A stretch of DNA of 64,000 nucleotides from NORP240 sp965222175. GTDB lineage: Bacteria; Pseudomonadota; Gammaproteobacteria; Pseudomonadales; Pseudohongiellaceae. The stretch covers positions 2,046,001-2,110,000 of the forward strand of contig OZ244938.1 in NCBI GenBank assembly GCA_965222175.1. Reading direction: 5' to 3'. Position numbers and translations under genes: made by a program. The notes below the pieces were generated by a model. That model was not told the origin of the DNA, did no database searches, and saw only the letters and a list, made by a program, of their open reading frames with translations. Each line of letters opens with the position of its first letter. Positions within the stretch are counted from its first letter, which is position 1. Shown here in pieces: positions 15,299-24,312 of the stretch.

Positions 15299-16476
15299 TG
15301 CTGATCAACTTTTTCATGACCCTGCGGTCGGAACGGCTGCCCGTCACCCTGACGGAGCTGTTCGCACTGCTGGAGTGCCTGGAAAACAACCTGGCCTTTG
15401 CCGACGTGGACGACTTCTACTACCTGTCCCGCCTGTGCATGGTGAAAGACGAAAAACACTTCGACAAGTTCGACCGGGCCTTTGCCCGCTATTTCGAACA
15501 GGTGGATACCCTGGACGAAATGCTGCGCTACCAGATACCGGAGCACTGGCTGCAGAAACAGTTCGAGACCCTGCTGTCCGACGAGGAAAAAGCCCGCATC
15601 GAGGCCCTGGGAGGCTTCGACCGGCTGATGGAAGAATTCCGCAAACGCATGGAGGAACAGAAAAAGCGTCACCAGGGGGGCAACAAGTGGATCGGCACCG
15701 GTGGCACCTCGCCCTTCGGCGCCTACGGCTACAATCCCGAGGGCATCCGCCTCGGCCAGGACGAGAGCCGCAACCAGCGGGCGGTGAAGGTGTGGGACCG
15801 GCGGAATTTCCGCGACCTGGACGACAGCGTGGAACTGGGCACCCGCAACCTGAAAATGGCCCTGCGCCGGCTGCGCCGTTTTGCCCGCACCGGAGCGGCC
15901 GAGGAACTGGACATGGACGACACCATCAGCTCTACCGCCAGGAATGCCGGGCTGCTGGACATCAGGATGGTGCCGGAGCGCCACAACGCGGTGAAGGTGC
16001 TGCTGTTCTTCGACGTGGGCGGCTCCATGGATCCCCACGTGCAGGTCTGCGAGGAACTGTTCTCCGCGGCGCGGTCCGAGTTCAAGCACCTGAAGTATTT
16101 CTACTTCCACAATTTCATCTACGACTCGGTGTGGACCCGCAGCCACCGGCGCCTGGCGGAAACCACCTCCACCTGGGATATCCTGCACAAGTATTCGGCG
16201 GACTATAAGGTGATCTTCGTGGGCGACGCCACCATGGCGCCCTACGAGATCACTCACGCCGGTGGCAGCATCGAGCACTACAACGAGGAAGCCGGGGCGC
16301 TGTGGATGCAGCGGCTGCGCGAAACCTTCGAGCACCTGGTGTGGCTGAACCCCACGCCGAAGGAGTTCTGGGAACACAGCTACTCCATCGGCATCGTCCG
16401 TGAGCTGATCGAGGACCGCATGTTTCCCCTTACGGTGAAGGGCCTGGAACAAGCCATGACCCGACTGGCGAAATAA
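15298..16476 (+). CDS. VWA domain protein, CoxE-like
   Basis: 392 residues. An N-terminal helical region (residues 1-120) is followed by a linker with KKRHQGGNKWIGTGGTSPFGAYGYNPEG (quoted in part: GNKWIGTGGTSPFG). A C-terminal VWA domain has the modified MIDAS FFDVGGSMD near residue 239, the variant usual in the CoxE group. Partner of the preceding MoxR ATPase, with which it overlaps by one base. Likely cytosolic chaperone-like maturation role; client unknown. Confidence 0.92.
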   Translation: MLINFFMTLRSERLPVTLTELFALLECLENNLAFADVDDFYYLSRLCMVKDEKHFDKFDRAFARYFEQVDTLDEMLRYQIPEHWLQKQFETLLSDEEKARIEALGGFDRLMEEFRKRMEEQKKRHQGGNKWIGTGGTSPFGAYGYNPEGIRLGQDESRNQRAVKVWDRRNFRDLDDSVELGTRNLKMALRRLRRFARTGAAEELDMDDTISSTARNAGLLDIRMVPERHNAVKVLLFFDVGGSMDPHVQVCEELFSAARSEFKHLKYFYFHNFIYDSVWTRSHRRLAETTSTWDILHKYSADYKVIFVGDATMAPYEITHAGGSIEHYNEEAGALWMQRLRETFEHLVWLNPTPKEFWEHSYSIGIVRELIEDRMFPLTVKGLEQAMTRLAK

Positions 16477-16768
16477 AGCAGGACGCCGCTGACGAAGTAA
16501 AGCAAGCCACAAGCGAAATAAATCAAGATGCTGGCGAGTTATAAAAAGGCGCTGCCGACAACCAATAAGACGCGGTCAACTAAATACAACATTGTTCCAC
16601 CAGCGAATGTAATACATCGTTGGCAACGACTTAAGATAAATCACCGGCAGCGCTATAAGATAAAGAACAGTAGCGAATTAAAATAAAGCGCCGTCGGCTA
16701 TTATAGTAAGCAGGCAGATAAAGCAGGCAGATAGCACAGGCAAACAAGGACAGCAGAGGAAAACGACA
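16477..16768. repeat. TAA-rich degenerate repeats between VWA gene and fadD
   Basis: About ten TAA-containing phrases (GAAATAAAGCAGG, GAAGTAAAGCAAG, GAAATAAATCAAG, GATAAATCACC and similar) recur at intervals of roughly 20-35 bases. A short direct repeat, GCAGGCAGATA twice, lies near 16711-16734. No gene or terminator is seen. AAGGACAGCAGAGGA before fadD supplies its ribosome binding site. Confidence 0.4.
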
Positions 16769-18403
16769 ATGACGGAACAGTTGACCGGGGAATACGATCC
16801 GGGCCAGTACCGCTCGGTGCTGGATGTGCTGGCCAGGGCGGCCGGTGAATACGGCGACAAGCCCGCCTTCACCTGCTTTTCGGCGACCCTGGATTACCAG
16901 GCCGTCGACCGCCTCAGCGACGACTTTGCCCGCTGCCTGAAGTCGGCAACCAGCCTGAAACCCGGCGACCGCATCGCCATCCAGCTGCCCAACCTGCTGC
17001 AGTTTCCCGTGGCCGTGTTCGGGGCGCTGAAGGCCGGGTTGATCGTGGTCAACACCAACCCGCTGTACACCCCCCGGGAAATGCGCCACCAGTTTGTCGA
17101 TGCCGGCGCGAAGGGCATCGTCATCCTGGCCAACTTCTGCAGCAAGCTGGAGGAAATACTGCCCGATACCGACATCGAGGAGGTCATCGTTACCCGGCTG
17201 GGGGACCTGCAGTCGCCGCTGCAGCGGCAGATCATCAATCTCGGGGCCCGCTACCTGAAAAAACTGGTGCCGGCCTACAGTCTGCCCCGGGCTATGGATT
17301 TCATGCAGCCGCTGCCGGCACCGGAGTCCGCCGGCGACGACATCGCGCTGATTCTCTACACCGGCGGCACCACCGGCTACGCCAAGGGGGTCATGCTGTC
17401 CCACAACAACCTGCTGGCCAACATGATGCAGTTCCGTGCCCGGAGCCGGGAAGTGATCAGTGACGGCGTGGAAAATATCGCCGGTCCGCTGCCGCTGTAT
17501 CACAGCTACGCGTTCCTGCTGCACTGCGTGGCCATGCCGTTTGCCGGAAACCACAACCACCTGATTCCCAATCCCCGGGACCTGGATTCGGTGATCACCG
17601 TGTTGCAGAACAACCGTATCACCGGTTTTGTCGGCATCAATACGCTGTTCCTGGCACTGCTGGAACGGGAGGAAACCGCGGCCATCGACTTTTCCGCCAT
17701 GCGGTTCTGCGGCGCCGGGGCCATGCCCCTGTCGGAACACGTGCAGAAGGAATGGGAAGAGCTGACCCGTTGTCCCATTTACGAGGGGTACGGTCTGACA
17801 GAATGTTCGCCGGTAGTGTCGGTGAACAGTCCGGGGCATAACAGGCCCGGCACCGTGGGGCTGCCCGTGGCGGCCACGGAAGTGCGGGTGGTGGACGACA
17901 ACGGCACCGACGTGCCGGCCGGGGAGGTGGGTGAGCTGTGGATCCGGGGTCCCCAGGTGATGCGGGCCTACTGGCAGCGGGAAGAGGATACCCGCGAGGT
18001 GCTCACCGAGGATGGCTGGCTCAAATCCGGCGATTTCGTCACCATCGACGACGAGGGCTATATCCGAATCGTCGATCGCAAGAAGGACATGATCCTGGTC
18101 TCCGGCTTCAACGTGATACCGGGGGAAATCGAGGAGTACGTCAACTCCCACCCGGACGTCCGGGAAAGCGCCGCCATCGGCGTGCCCGACGAACACAGCG
18201 GCGAGGACGTGGTGCTGTATGCCGTGCGCAGCAAGACCAGTTCCCTGGACGAGCAGACCCTCAAGGATTTCTGTCGCCAGGGTCTTACCGGCTACAAGCT
18301 TCCCCGGCGCATCTACTTCGTCGACGACCTGCCCAAGTCCAATATCGGCAAGATACTGCGACGGGAACTGCGGGAACAGCATGCCGCCTCGTCCCGGGAC
18401 TGA
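16769..18403 (+). CDS. fadD: Long-chain fatty acid-CoA ligase
   Basis: 544 residues of the acyl-adenylate-forming family. AMP-binding motif LYTGGTTGYAKGVMLSH near residue 197, YEGYGLTECSPVVS, then GWLKSGD and VDRKKDMILVSGFNVIPGEIE (part), and the catalytic Lys in PKSNIGKILRRELR. It activates exogenous fatty acids as CoA thioesters at the inner membrane for beta-oxidation or lipid synthesis. It stands alone here, 35 bases before hrpA. Confidence 0.94.
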   Translation: MTEQLTGEYDPGQYRSVLDVLARAAGEYGDKPAFTCFSATLDYQAVDRLSDDFARCLKSATSLKPGDRIAIQLPNLLQFPVAVFGALKAGLIVVNTNPLYTPREMRHQFVDAGAKGIVILANFCSKLEEILPDTDIEEVIVTRLGDLQSPLQRQIINLGARYLKKLVPAYSLPRAMDFMQPLPAPESAGDDIALILYTGGTTGYAKGVMLSHNNLLANMMQFRARSREVISDGVENIAGPLPLYHSYAFLLHCVAMPFAGNHNHLIPNPRDLDSVITVLQNNRITGFVGINTLFLALLEREETAAIDFSAMRFCGAGAMPLSEHVQKEWEELTRCPIYEGYGLTECSPVVSVNSPGHNRPGTVGLPVAATEVRVVDDNGTDVPAGEVGELWIRGPQVMRAYWQREEDTREVLTEDGWLKSGDFVTIDDEGYIRIVDRKKDMILVSGFNVIPGEIEEYVNSHPDVRESAAIGVPDEHSGEDVVLYAVRSKTSSLDEQTLKDFCRQGLTGYKLPRRIYFVDDLPKSNIGKILRRELREQHAASSRD

Positions 18404-18438
18404 GCCAGACCCCGCGCCGGGGATTATAATGGGCGCCC

Positions 18439-21400
18439 ATGCCAGCCAGTTATTCACGACCCGGGATTGACGTGCCTGCCGGATTGCAACAACAGATTGA
18501 CCAGTGTGCCCTGGCGGACCGCTTTCACCTGCGCAAGGCCCTGAACGAGCTGCGGCGACTGGAGGGCGACAAATACCGCCACGCGCTGGCCCGTCTGCAG
18601 GGGCGTATCGCCCGGTCCATGGCAGGCTGCCAGCGGCGCTGGCAACAGGTGCCCGACACTATCACCCTGCCGGACAGCCTGCCCATTACCGCCAAGGCCG
18701 GGGAGATCGCCGGGCTCATCGCCGATCACCAGGTGATCGTGGTGGCCGGTGAAACCGGGTCCGGCAAGACCACCCAGCTGCCGAAAATCTGCCTGCAGGC
18801 TGGACTGGGCCACTACGGGCTCATCGGCCACACCCAGCCCCGGCGCCTGGCGGCCATTGCCGTGGCCAACCGCATTGCCGAGGAACTGGGCACGGAGGTC
18901 GGCCAGGGTGTCGGCTACCAGATCCGCTTCAACGACCGTACCGGTGACGACACTTACCTGAAGCTGATGACCGACGGCATCCTGCTGAACGAAATGCAGC
19001 GGGACCGGTTTCTCAACAACTACGAAGTGCTGATCATCGACGAGGCCCACGAGCGCAGCCTGAACATCGATTTCATCCTGGGCTTCCTCAAGCAACTGCT
19101 GCCGCGCCGGCCGGACCTGAAGGTGATTATCACCTCGGCCACCATCGACGTGGAAAAATTTGCCGCCCACTTCGATGGTGCGCCGGTGGTCTCGGTATCG
19201 GGACGCACCTTCCCGGTGGAGGTCCGCTACCAGCCCCTGTCGGACCAGGCGGACCGGGACGAGTCGTCCTACGATGACGACCTGCAGGGCCAGGCCATTC
19301 TCGCCGCCCTGGAGGAAATTGACCGACTGGATAAAAAACGCAGCGGGCCGGCGGACGTGCTGGTGTTTTTCAGCAGCGAAAAGGAGATCCGGGAAACCGC
19401 GGTGAAAATCCGTCGGCACCGCCTGGCCGACACCGAGGTCCTGCCGCTGTATGCCCGCCTGCGACAGGCCGACCAGGTGAAGATCTTCAAGCCTCACCGC
19501 GGTCGCCGGGTGATCCTGGCCACCAATATCGCGGAAACCTCGCTCACCGTGCCGGGTATCCGTTACGTCATCGATACCGGGCTGGCCCGCATCAGCCGCT
19601 ACAGCGTGCAGAGCAAGATCCAGCGCCTGCCCATCGAACCGATTTCCCAGGCCAGTGCCCGGCAGCGGGCCGGTCGCTGCGGCCGGGTGGCGGAGGGCGT
19701 GTGTATCCGCCTGTATTCCGAGGAGGACTTCAATTCCCGGCCGGAGTTTACCGACCCGGAGATCAAGCGGACCAACCTGGCCGCGGTTATCCTGCAGATG
19801 ATCTACCTGCGCCTGGGGGAGGTGGATCAGTTCCCCTTTATCGATCCGCCGGAGTCCAAGGCCGTCAACGACGGCTACAAGCTGCTGTTCGAGCTGGGCG
19901 CCATCGACGACCGCCAGCACATTACCGCCATCGGCAGGATGATGGCCCGGCTGCCGGTGGATCCGAAGTTCGCGCGCATGCTGATTGCCGCCTCGGACAA
20001 CGGCTGTCTCAACGAGGTGGCGATTATCGTCAGCGCGCTGAGTATCCAGGACCCCCGGGAGACTCCCGCCGACAAGCGTCAGGCCGCCCGGGAAAAACAC
20101 GCCGCCTTCGATCACCCGGATTCCGATTTTCTCAGCCTGGTGAAATTGTGGCACGACTACGAACAGCATCGACAGGACCTGACCCAGGGTCAGCTGCGCA
20201 AGTTCTGTTCGCGGAATTTTCTGTCCTACATCCGCATGCGGGAATGGCGGGAGACTCATCGCCAGCTGTTGAATTTGTGTCACCAGCTGAAGCTGCAACA
20301 GAACCGCAGCGAGGGCACCTACCGGGACGTGCACCTGGCCCTGCTGGTAGGTTCCCTGAACCAGGTGGGCAGTCGCTCGGAGGGCAGCGAGTACCTGGGC
20401 AGCCGCAATCGCAAGTTCCGCCTGTTGCCGGGATCCACGTTGTCCCGGAAGTCGCCGAAGTGGATCGTCAGCGGGGAAATCTTCGAGACGGCCCAGGCCT
20501 ATTCCGCGGCGGCGGCCAGGGTGGAGCCGGAGTGGATCGAGTCCGTGGCCGGTCACCTGGTGCGACGGTCCTGGTCGGAACCCCACTGGAGCAGGAAAAA
20601 ACAGCGGGTCATGGCCCATGAAAAGATCACCCTGTACGGCCTGGTGATCATCGAGGACCGCCGGGTTCCCTACGGCGACATCGATCCGGTGGCCTGTCGC
20701 GAGCTGTTCATTCGCGAGGCCCTGGTGGACCAGCAGCTGGACGTTGACCTGCCTTTCTACCGCCGCAACCGGCAGTTACGGGCCAGCCTGGAAAAACAGG
20801 AGGAAAAGCTGCGCAAGCAGTCGGTGTTCGTCGACGAGCGGCAGATTGAAGACTTCTACGCCCAGCGCATTCCCGAATCGGTGATTGACCGGGCCTCGCT
20901 GATCCGCTGGTTTCGCAAGGCGGTAAACAAGCAGCCCGGCCTGCTGGAGATGCGCCAGGAAGACCTGTTGCCGGCGGCAGACCGCGAAGCCCTGAGCCGC
21001 AATTTTCCGGACCGTGCCACGTTGCACAATAATCCGCTGGCCGTTGATTACCGCTTCAAGCCCGGGGCGGACCAGGACGGCGCCACCATCGAGGTGCCGG
21101 CGCCGCTCATCGGCCAGCTCACCCGCAGGGACCTGGACTGGGCCATTCCGGGCCAGCTGCGGGAGCGCAGCGTGCAGCTGCTGAAGACGCTGCCGAAAAG
21201 CCTGCGCAAGCAGCTGATTCCGCTGCCGGATTTCGTCGACCAGGCCCTGGCGGACCTGGACCCCGGGCAGCAGGAGCTGGACCTGGCCGGCGTGCTGTGT
21301 GAACAGGCCCGGCGCCTGAAAGGCGCGACCATCAGCCCGGAGCAGCTGGCCGTTGAGGCGATTCCGGAATACCTGAAAATCAAGATCAAGGTCACCGACC

Positions 21401-22404
21401 AGGATGGCCGGGTACTGGACAGCGATTCCGACCTGGAGCGCCTGAAGCAGAAACTGGCCGGAGACCAGCGGGTCAAGGCCACCATCAGGGCGGAAAGCCG
21501 GGCGTCACGACACCCCCTGGAAGTGACAGGTCTCACCGACTGGGACATCGAGGCGCTGCCGGAACAGGTGGAGGTGGGTGAGCAGCTGAAACTGATCCGC
21601 TACCCGGCGCTGCTGGACGAAGAGGATTCGGTGAGTGTCCACCTGCTGGAGGACAGGGCGCAGGCGGCACGGCACAACCGCCTCGGATTGGTGCGCCTGC
21701 TGCGGCTGCGCACGCCCCAGCAGTCCCGTGACCTGCTGAAGGAATTTACCGCTCAGCAGCGGGCCTGGGGACTGAAACTGCCCCCTGTCCTGGCAGGCCG
21801 GGAAGCCGGGGAGGCGTTCGTGTTTGCCGTGTACTGTGAAAGTTTCGCCGTGCGCCAGGCCGTGCCCCGGGACAAACAGGCCTTCGAGGCGTTGCTTGTC
21901 GGCAACAAGGCCGAGCTGTTTCCGGTGGCCAGGCGACTCATCACGGTGCTGGAACGGACCCTCGACAGGGTCTTCGAGGTGCAGGCTGCGGTGAAAAAAA
22001 TAGCCAGGCGCAACAAGGCGTTGCACGACGACCTTAAGGTGCAGCTGGACTGTCTGTGCAGCGAGGACCTGCTGTACACCGTGCCCTTCGACTGGCTGGC
22101 GGAGTATCCCCGCTACCTGCAGGCCATGGGCCAGCGCCTGGACAAGTCCCGGGAACAGCCCCTGCGGGAGGTGGAACTGGCCGGGCAGTTGCAGGACCGC
22201 TGGCAGCGGTTGCTGCAACGGGACCGGAAGGGTCGACCGTCTCTCAACGCGTTCGTCGAAGATGACGACAAGTTGTCCAGGTATCGCTGGATGATCGAGG
22301 AGTTTCGTGTTTCCCTGTATGCCCAGCAACTGCGTACCCGGATACCGGCGTCGGCAAAGCGGCTGGACCGGTTATGGGAGGAACTGGCCCCAGGCAATCT
22401 CTAA
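18439..22404 (+). CDS. hrpA: ATP-dependent RNA helicase HrpA
   Basis: 1321 residues, the full length for HrpA (~1300). Motif I GETGSGKTTQ near residue 105, DEAH box IIDEAHERSLNIDF near 200, motif III SAT, motif VI QRAGRCGRV. HA2 and OB-fold domains follow, then the long DUF3418 C-terminal region (from about residue 700). DEAH helicase acting in mRNA processing and rescue of collided ribosomes. A MITE-like repeat begins four bases after the stop. Confidence 0.96.
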   Translation: MPASYSRPGIDVPAGLQQQIDQCALADRFHLRKALNELRRLEGDKYRHALARLQGRIARSMAGCQRRWQQVPDTITLPDSLPITAKAGEIAGLIADHQVIVVAGETGSGKTTQLPKICLQAGLGHYGLIGHTQPRRLAAIAVANRIAEELGTEVGQGVGYQIRFNDRTGDDTYLKLMTDGILLNEMQRDRFLNNYEVLIIDEAHERSLNIDFILGFLKQLLPRRPDLKVIITSATIDVEKFAAHFDGAPVVSVSGRTFPVEVRYQPLSDQADRDESSYDDDLQGQAILAALEEIDRLDKKRSGPADVLVFFSSEKEIRETAVKIRRHRLADTEVLPLYARLRQADQVKIFKPHRGRRVILATNIAETSLTVPGIRYVIDTGLARISRYSVQSKIQRLPIEPISQASARQRAGRCGRVAEGVCIRLYSEEDFNSRPEFTDPEIKRTNLAAVILQMIYLRLGEVDQFPFIDPPESKAVNDGYKLLFELGAIDDRQHITAIGRMMARLPVDPKFARMLIAASDNGCLNEVAIIVSALSIQDPRETPADKRQAAREKHAAFDHPDSDFLSLVKLWHDYEQHRQDLTQGQLRKFCSRNFLSYIRMREWRETHRQLLNLCHQLKLQQNRSEGTYRDVHLALLVGSLNQVGSRSEGSEYLGSRNRKFRLLPGSTLSRKSPKWIVSGEIFETAQAYSAAAARVEPEWIESVAGHLVRRSWSEPHWSRKKQRVMAHEKITLYGLVIIEDRRVPYGDIDPVACRELFIREALVDQQLDVDLPFYRRNRQLRASLEKQEEKLRKQSVFVDERQIEDFYAQRIPESVIDRASLIRWFRKAVNKQPGLLEMRQEDLLPAADREALSRNFPDRATLHNNPLAVDYRFKPGADQDGATIEVPAPLIGQLTRRDLDWAIPGQLRERSVQLLKTLPKSLRKQLIPLPDFVDQALADLDPGQQELDLAGVLCEQARRLKGATISPEQLAVEAIPEYLKIKIKVTDQDGRVLDSDSDLERLKQKLAGDQRVKATIRAESRASRHPLEVTGLTDWDIEALPEQVEVGEQLKLIRYPALLDEEDSVSVHLLEDRAQAARHNRLGLVRLLRLRTPQQSRDLLKEFTAQQRAWGLKLPPVLAGREAGEAFVFAVYCESFAVRQAVPRDKQAFEALLVGNKAELFPVARRLITVLERTLDRVFEVQAAVKKIARRNKALHDDLKVQLDCLCSEDLLYTVPFDWLAEYPRYLQAMGQRLDKSREQPLREVELAGQLQDRWQRLLQRDRKGRPSLNAFVEDDDKLSRYRWMIEEFRVSLYAQQLRTRIPASAKRLDRLWEELAPGNL

Positions 22405-22408
22405 ACTG

Positions 22409-22534
22409 CAGGCTGATAAAAACTATTGTGCTAGTAGAAAACTGTCTCAAAATGCCCAATTACACGGGGTAAACTGCGCTGTTCGACAGTTTTTGCCTCG
22501 TGCTGGCTGTGTTCATGATTTTTTCAACAGCCTG
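22409..22534 (-). repeat. MITE-like inverted repeat element, copy 2
   Basis: Reverse complement of the element at 6711-6858: CAGGCTGAT...TTTTTTCAACAGCCTG ends, with shared internal AAAACTGTC, TTACACGGGGTAAACTGCGC and TTTTGAGACAGTTTTC on the opposite strand. It is shorter and more degenerate than copy 1, and again begins directly after a stop codon. Confidence 0.8.
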
Positions 22535-23054
22535 ATTGTGACTGTGTCGCGTGTCTGCCTGTTCGCGCACCAGCAGTGCGGAAATAACCCGGTGGCGAAA
22601 CGGTGGGAGCCGATCACGGGCATGGCCGGCCTGCCACCATGTCCACTGGTCGCGAAGCGGGGTAACGACGGTAAAGAAGATTCCGGTTGCGCCGATCTAG
22701 TGAGCTTTCGCGTGGCCTTCTGCGACTTACCGCGTCTTTCAGCGACTTTCCGCTTCAGGATGTGATTGCAGTCACTTGGCGCCCTGAATCGAAAATCTTA
22801 CAATGACGGTCTAAACCGGCACTGTTACAGTAATTTTCTGCGTCCTCACATTCAGCCTGCATACGTCTTTGCGTCACTCGATTGTAACGAATGTGATTTA
22901 ACCTGCGTCACTACTGCAAAGATTCGCTGTAGCGCAACCAAGAGGTTCGGGTAAGACGTTTGACGGGAATTCGCAGCGCCGGCGCGCTGACAGCCGCATG
23001 ATTGTGGTCGCGGGAAAGCGACCAGCCGTAATTTGCAGCCCCATTGGAGATCCT
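22535..23054. other. Intergenic region before mlaA
   Basis: 520 bases without a convincing gene. It holds a CRP/Vfr-like site (22761-22776), a purine-rich run before the start codon and GGAG as ribosome binding site of mlaA. Short open frames lack ribosome binding sites and similarity I recognise. Confidence 0.55.
22761..22776 (+). promoter_or_regulatory. CRP/Vfr-like binding site
   Basis: TGTGATTGCAGTCACT matches TGTGA-N6-TCACA at nine of the ten fixed positions. It lies 279 bases before the mlaA start, too far to act unless the promoter is distal. Confidence 0.4.
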
Positions 23055-23789
23055 GTGAATCAGATTCTGTTAAAAAATACCGGTCGGCGCGGCCCCGCGC
23101 GGGTGCTGGCCCTGCTTGTTCTGCTGCTGTTCAGCCACCCGGCACTGGCCACGGATCCGTGGGAATCGGCCAATCGCAAGGTGTTCCAGTTCAACGCGTT
23201 CTTCGACACGCGGGTGGTCAGGCCGGTGGCCATCACCTACTCGACGCTGATGCCGCCCCTGGTGCAGCAGGGGATCAGCAACTTCTTCAGTAACATTGAT
23301 GACATCAAGGTGACCATCAACGACCTGCTGCAGTTCAAGCTGGATGCGGCGGCCAGCGATTCCGCCCGGCTGGTGCTGAACTCGACGGTGGGCCTGGTGG
23401 GCTTCATTGACGTGGCCACGCCGGTGGGCTTTGTCAAGAACGAGGAGGATTTCGGCCAGACCTTTGGTGTGTGGGGCATGCCGGCGGGCCCGTACATGAT
23501 CATCCCCACCGTGGGACCCAGCAACGTGCGGGATACCCTGGGCTGGCTGCTGGATATCGCCTTCAACCCGTTCGTTTACGGTGATTCCAGCGTATCCGTT
23601 CCCGCCTACGCCACCCAGCAGGTCAGTCTGCGCGCCGGGCTGCTGGCCTTCGATGAGCTGGTGTTCGGCGACGAGTACATCTTTGTCCGCGAGGCCTACC
23701 TGCAGCGACGGGATTACCTCATCAAGGACGGCGAGGTGGAGGACGAGTTCGGCGACTTCAGTGATTTCAGCGACTTCAGCGAGTTCTGA
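23055..23789 (+). CDS. mlaA: MlaA (VacJ) family outer-membrane lipid asymmetry protein
   Basis: 244 residues from the GTG at 23055, chosen because GGAG lies six bases upstream. An earlier in-frame ATG (22998) has no such site. DPWESANRKVFQFNAFFD, NDLLQFK, NSTVGLVGFIDVATPVG, EEDFGQTFGVWGMPAGPYMIIPTVGPS (part) and DTLGWLLDIAFNP are family signatures. With the Mla ABC system it removes phospholipids from the outer leaflet. The signal peptide ends HPALA-TDPWE with no lipobox cysteine, unlike E. coli MlaA. An unusual DFSDFSDFSEF tail ends the protein. Confidence 0.93.
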   Translation: MNQILLKNTGRRGPARVLALLVLLLFSHPALATDPWESANRKVFQFNAFFDTRVVRPVAITYSTLMPPLVQQGISNFFSNIDDIKVTINDLLQFKLDAAASDSARLVLNSTVGLVGFIDVATPVGFVKNEEDFGQTFGVWGMPAGPYMIIPTVGPSNVRDTLGWLLDIAFNPFVYGDSSVSVPAYATQQVSLRAGLLAFDELVFGDEYIFVREAYLQRRDYLIKDGEVEDEFGDFSDFSDFSEF

Positions 23790-23802
23790 ACGTCCAGGTC
23801 CG

Positions 23803-24273
23803 CTAACTCCCGCTGCCCCGCACCTTGAGCTTTGCCTGGATGAAATCGCCGTGGCGGACATGGATCAGGTCGGCCACCCGGCGGATCAGGCCCTCTTCGT
23901 ACTTGTCCAGCCGGTCGTCGGCAAACGCCAGCCGCCACAGGTTCGCGATGAGCAGCACCTTGTCCGCGTAGCTGTAGTGGTCGTTGATCAGCCGGGTGAA
24001 TTCGTACAACGACGTGGCGTCCCGGGCGGTTTCCCGGGCCAGGCTGACAATCTCTTCCGTTTCCCCGTTATCAAGGTTGAATGTCTCTTGGAGAACCTGG
24101 ACGAATTCCCGGGATTCCCGCTCGTCCAGTTGATGATCGGTCTCCATCAGCTCCACCATCAGCGCCGCACCGGCCAGCTCGAACTGCTTCAGGCGCTGGG
24201 CCTCGTCGCTGGCCTCATCGGGGGTCAGTTTCTGATCGAAAAAATTCTTCAGTGCATCAATCATGGGTGACAA
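23803..24273 (-). CDS. TerB-like (tellurite resistance) domain protein
   Basis: 156 residues if the TTG at 24273 is used (AGGAG five bases upstream); an ATG at 24264 gives 153. All-helical, acidic protein with LAGAALMVELMETDHQLDERE and ADKVLLIANLWRLAFADDRLDKYEE (parts), where clustered Asp/Glu resemble the metal-binding sites of TerB. Cytosolic; actual tellurite resistance is not implied. It converges with mlaA, leaving 13 bases between stops. Confidence 0.85.
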   Translation of the reverse strand: MSPMIDALKNFFDQKLTPDEASDEAQRLKQFELAGAALMVELMETDHQLDERESREFVQVLQETFNLDNGETEEIVSLARETARDATSLYEFTRLINDHYSYADKVLLIANLWRLAFADDRLDKYEEGLIRRVADLIHVRHGDFIQAKLKVRGSGS

Positions 24274-24312
24274 CCTGGCTCCTTGGTCTCCTGGGCCAAT
24301 CCGGCCAGCCTG

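Noticed and set aside
23803..24273. Tellurite resistance function for the TerB-like gene
   Set aside because: A single TerB-domain protein outside a ter operon does not support that phenotype; kept as a domain-level name only.
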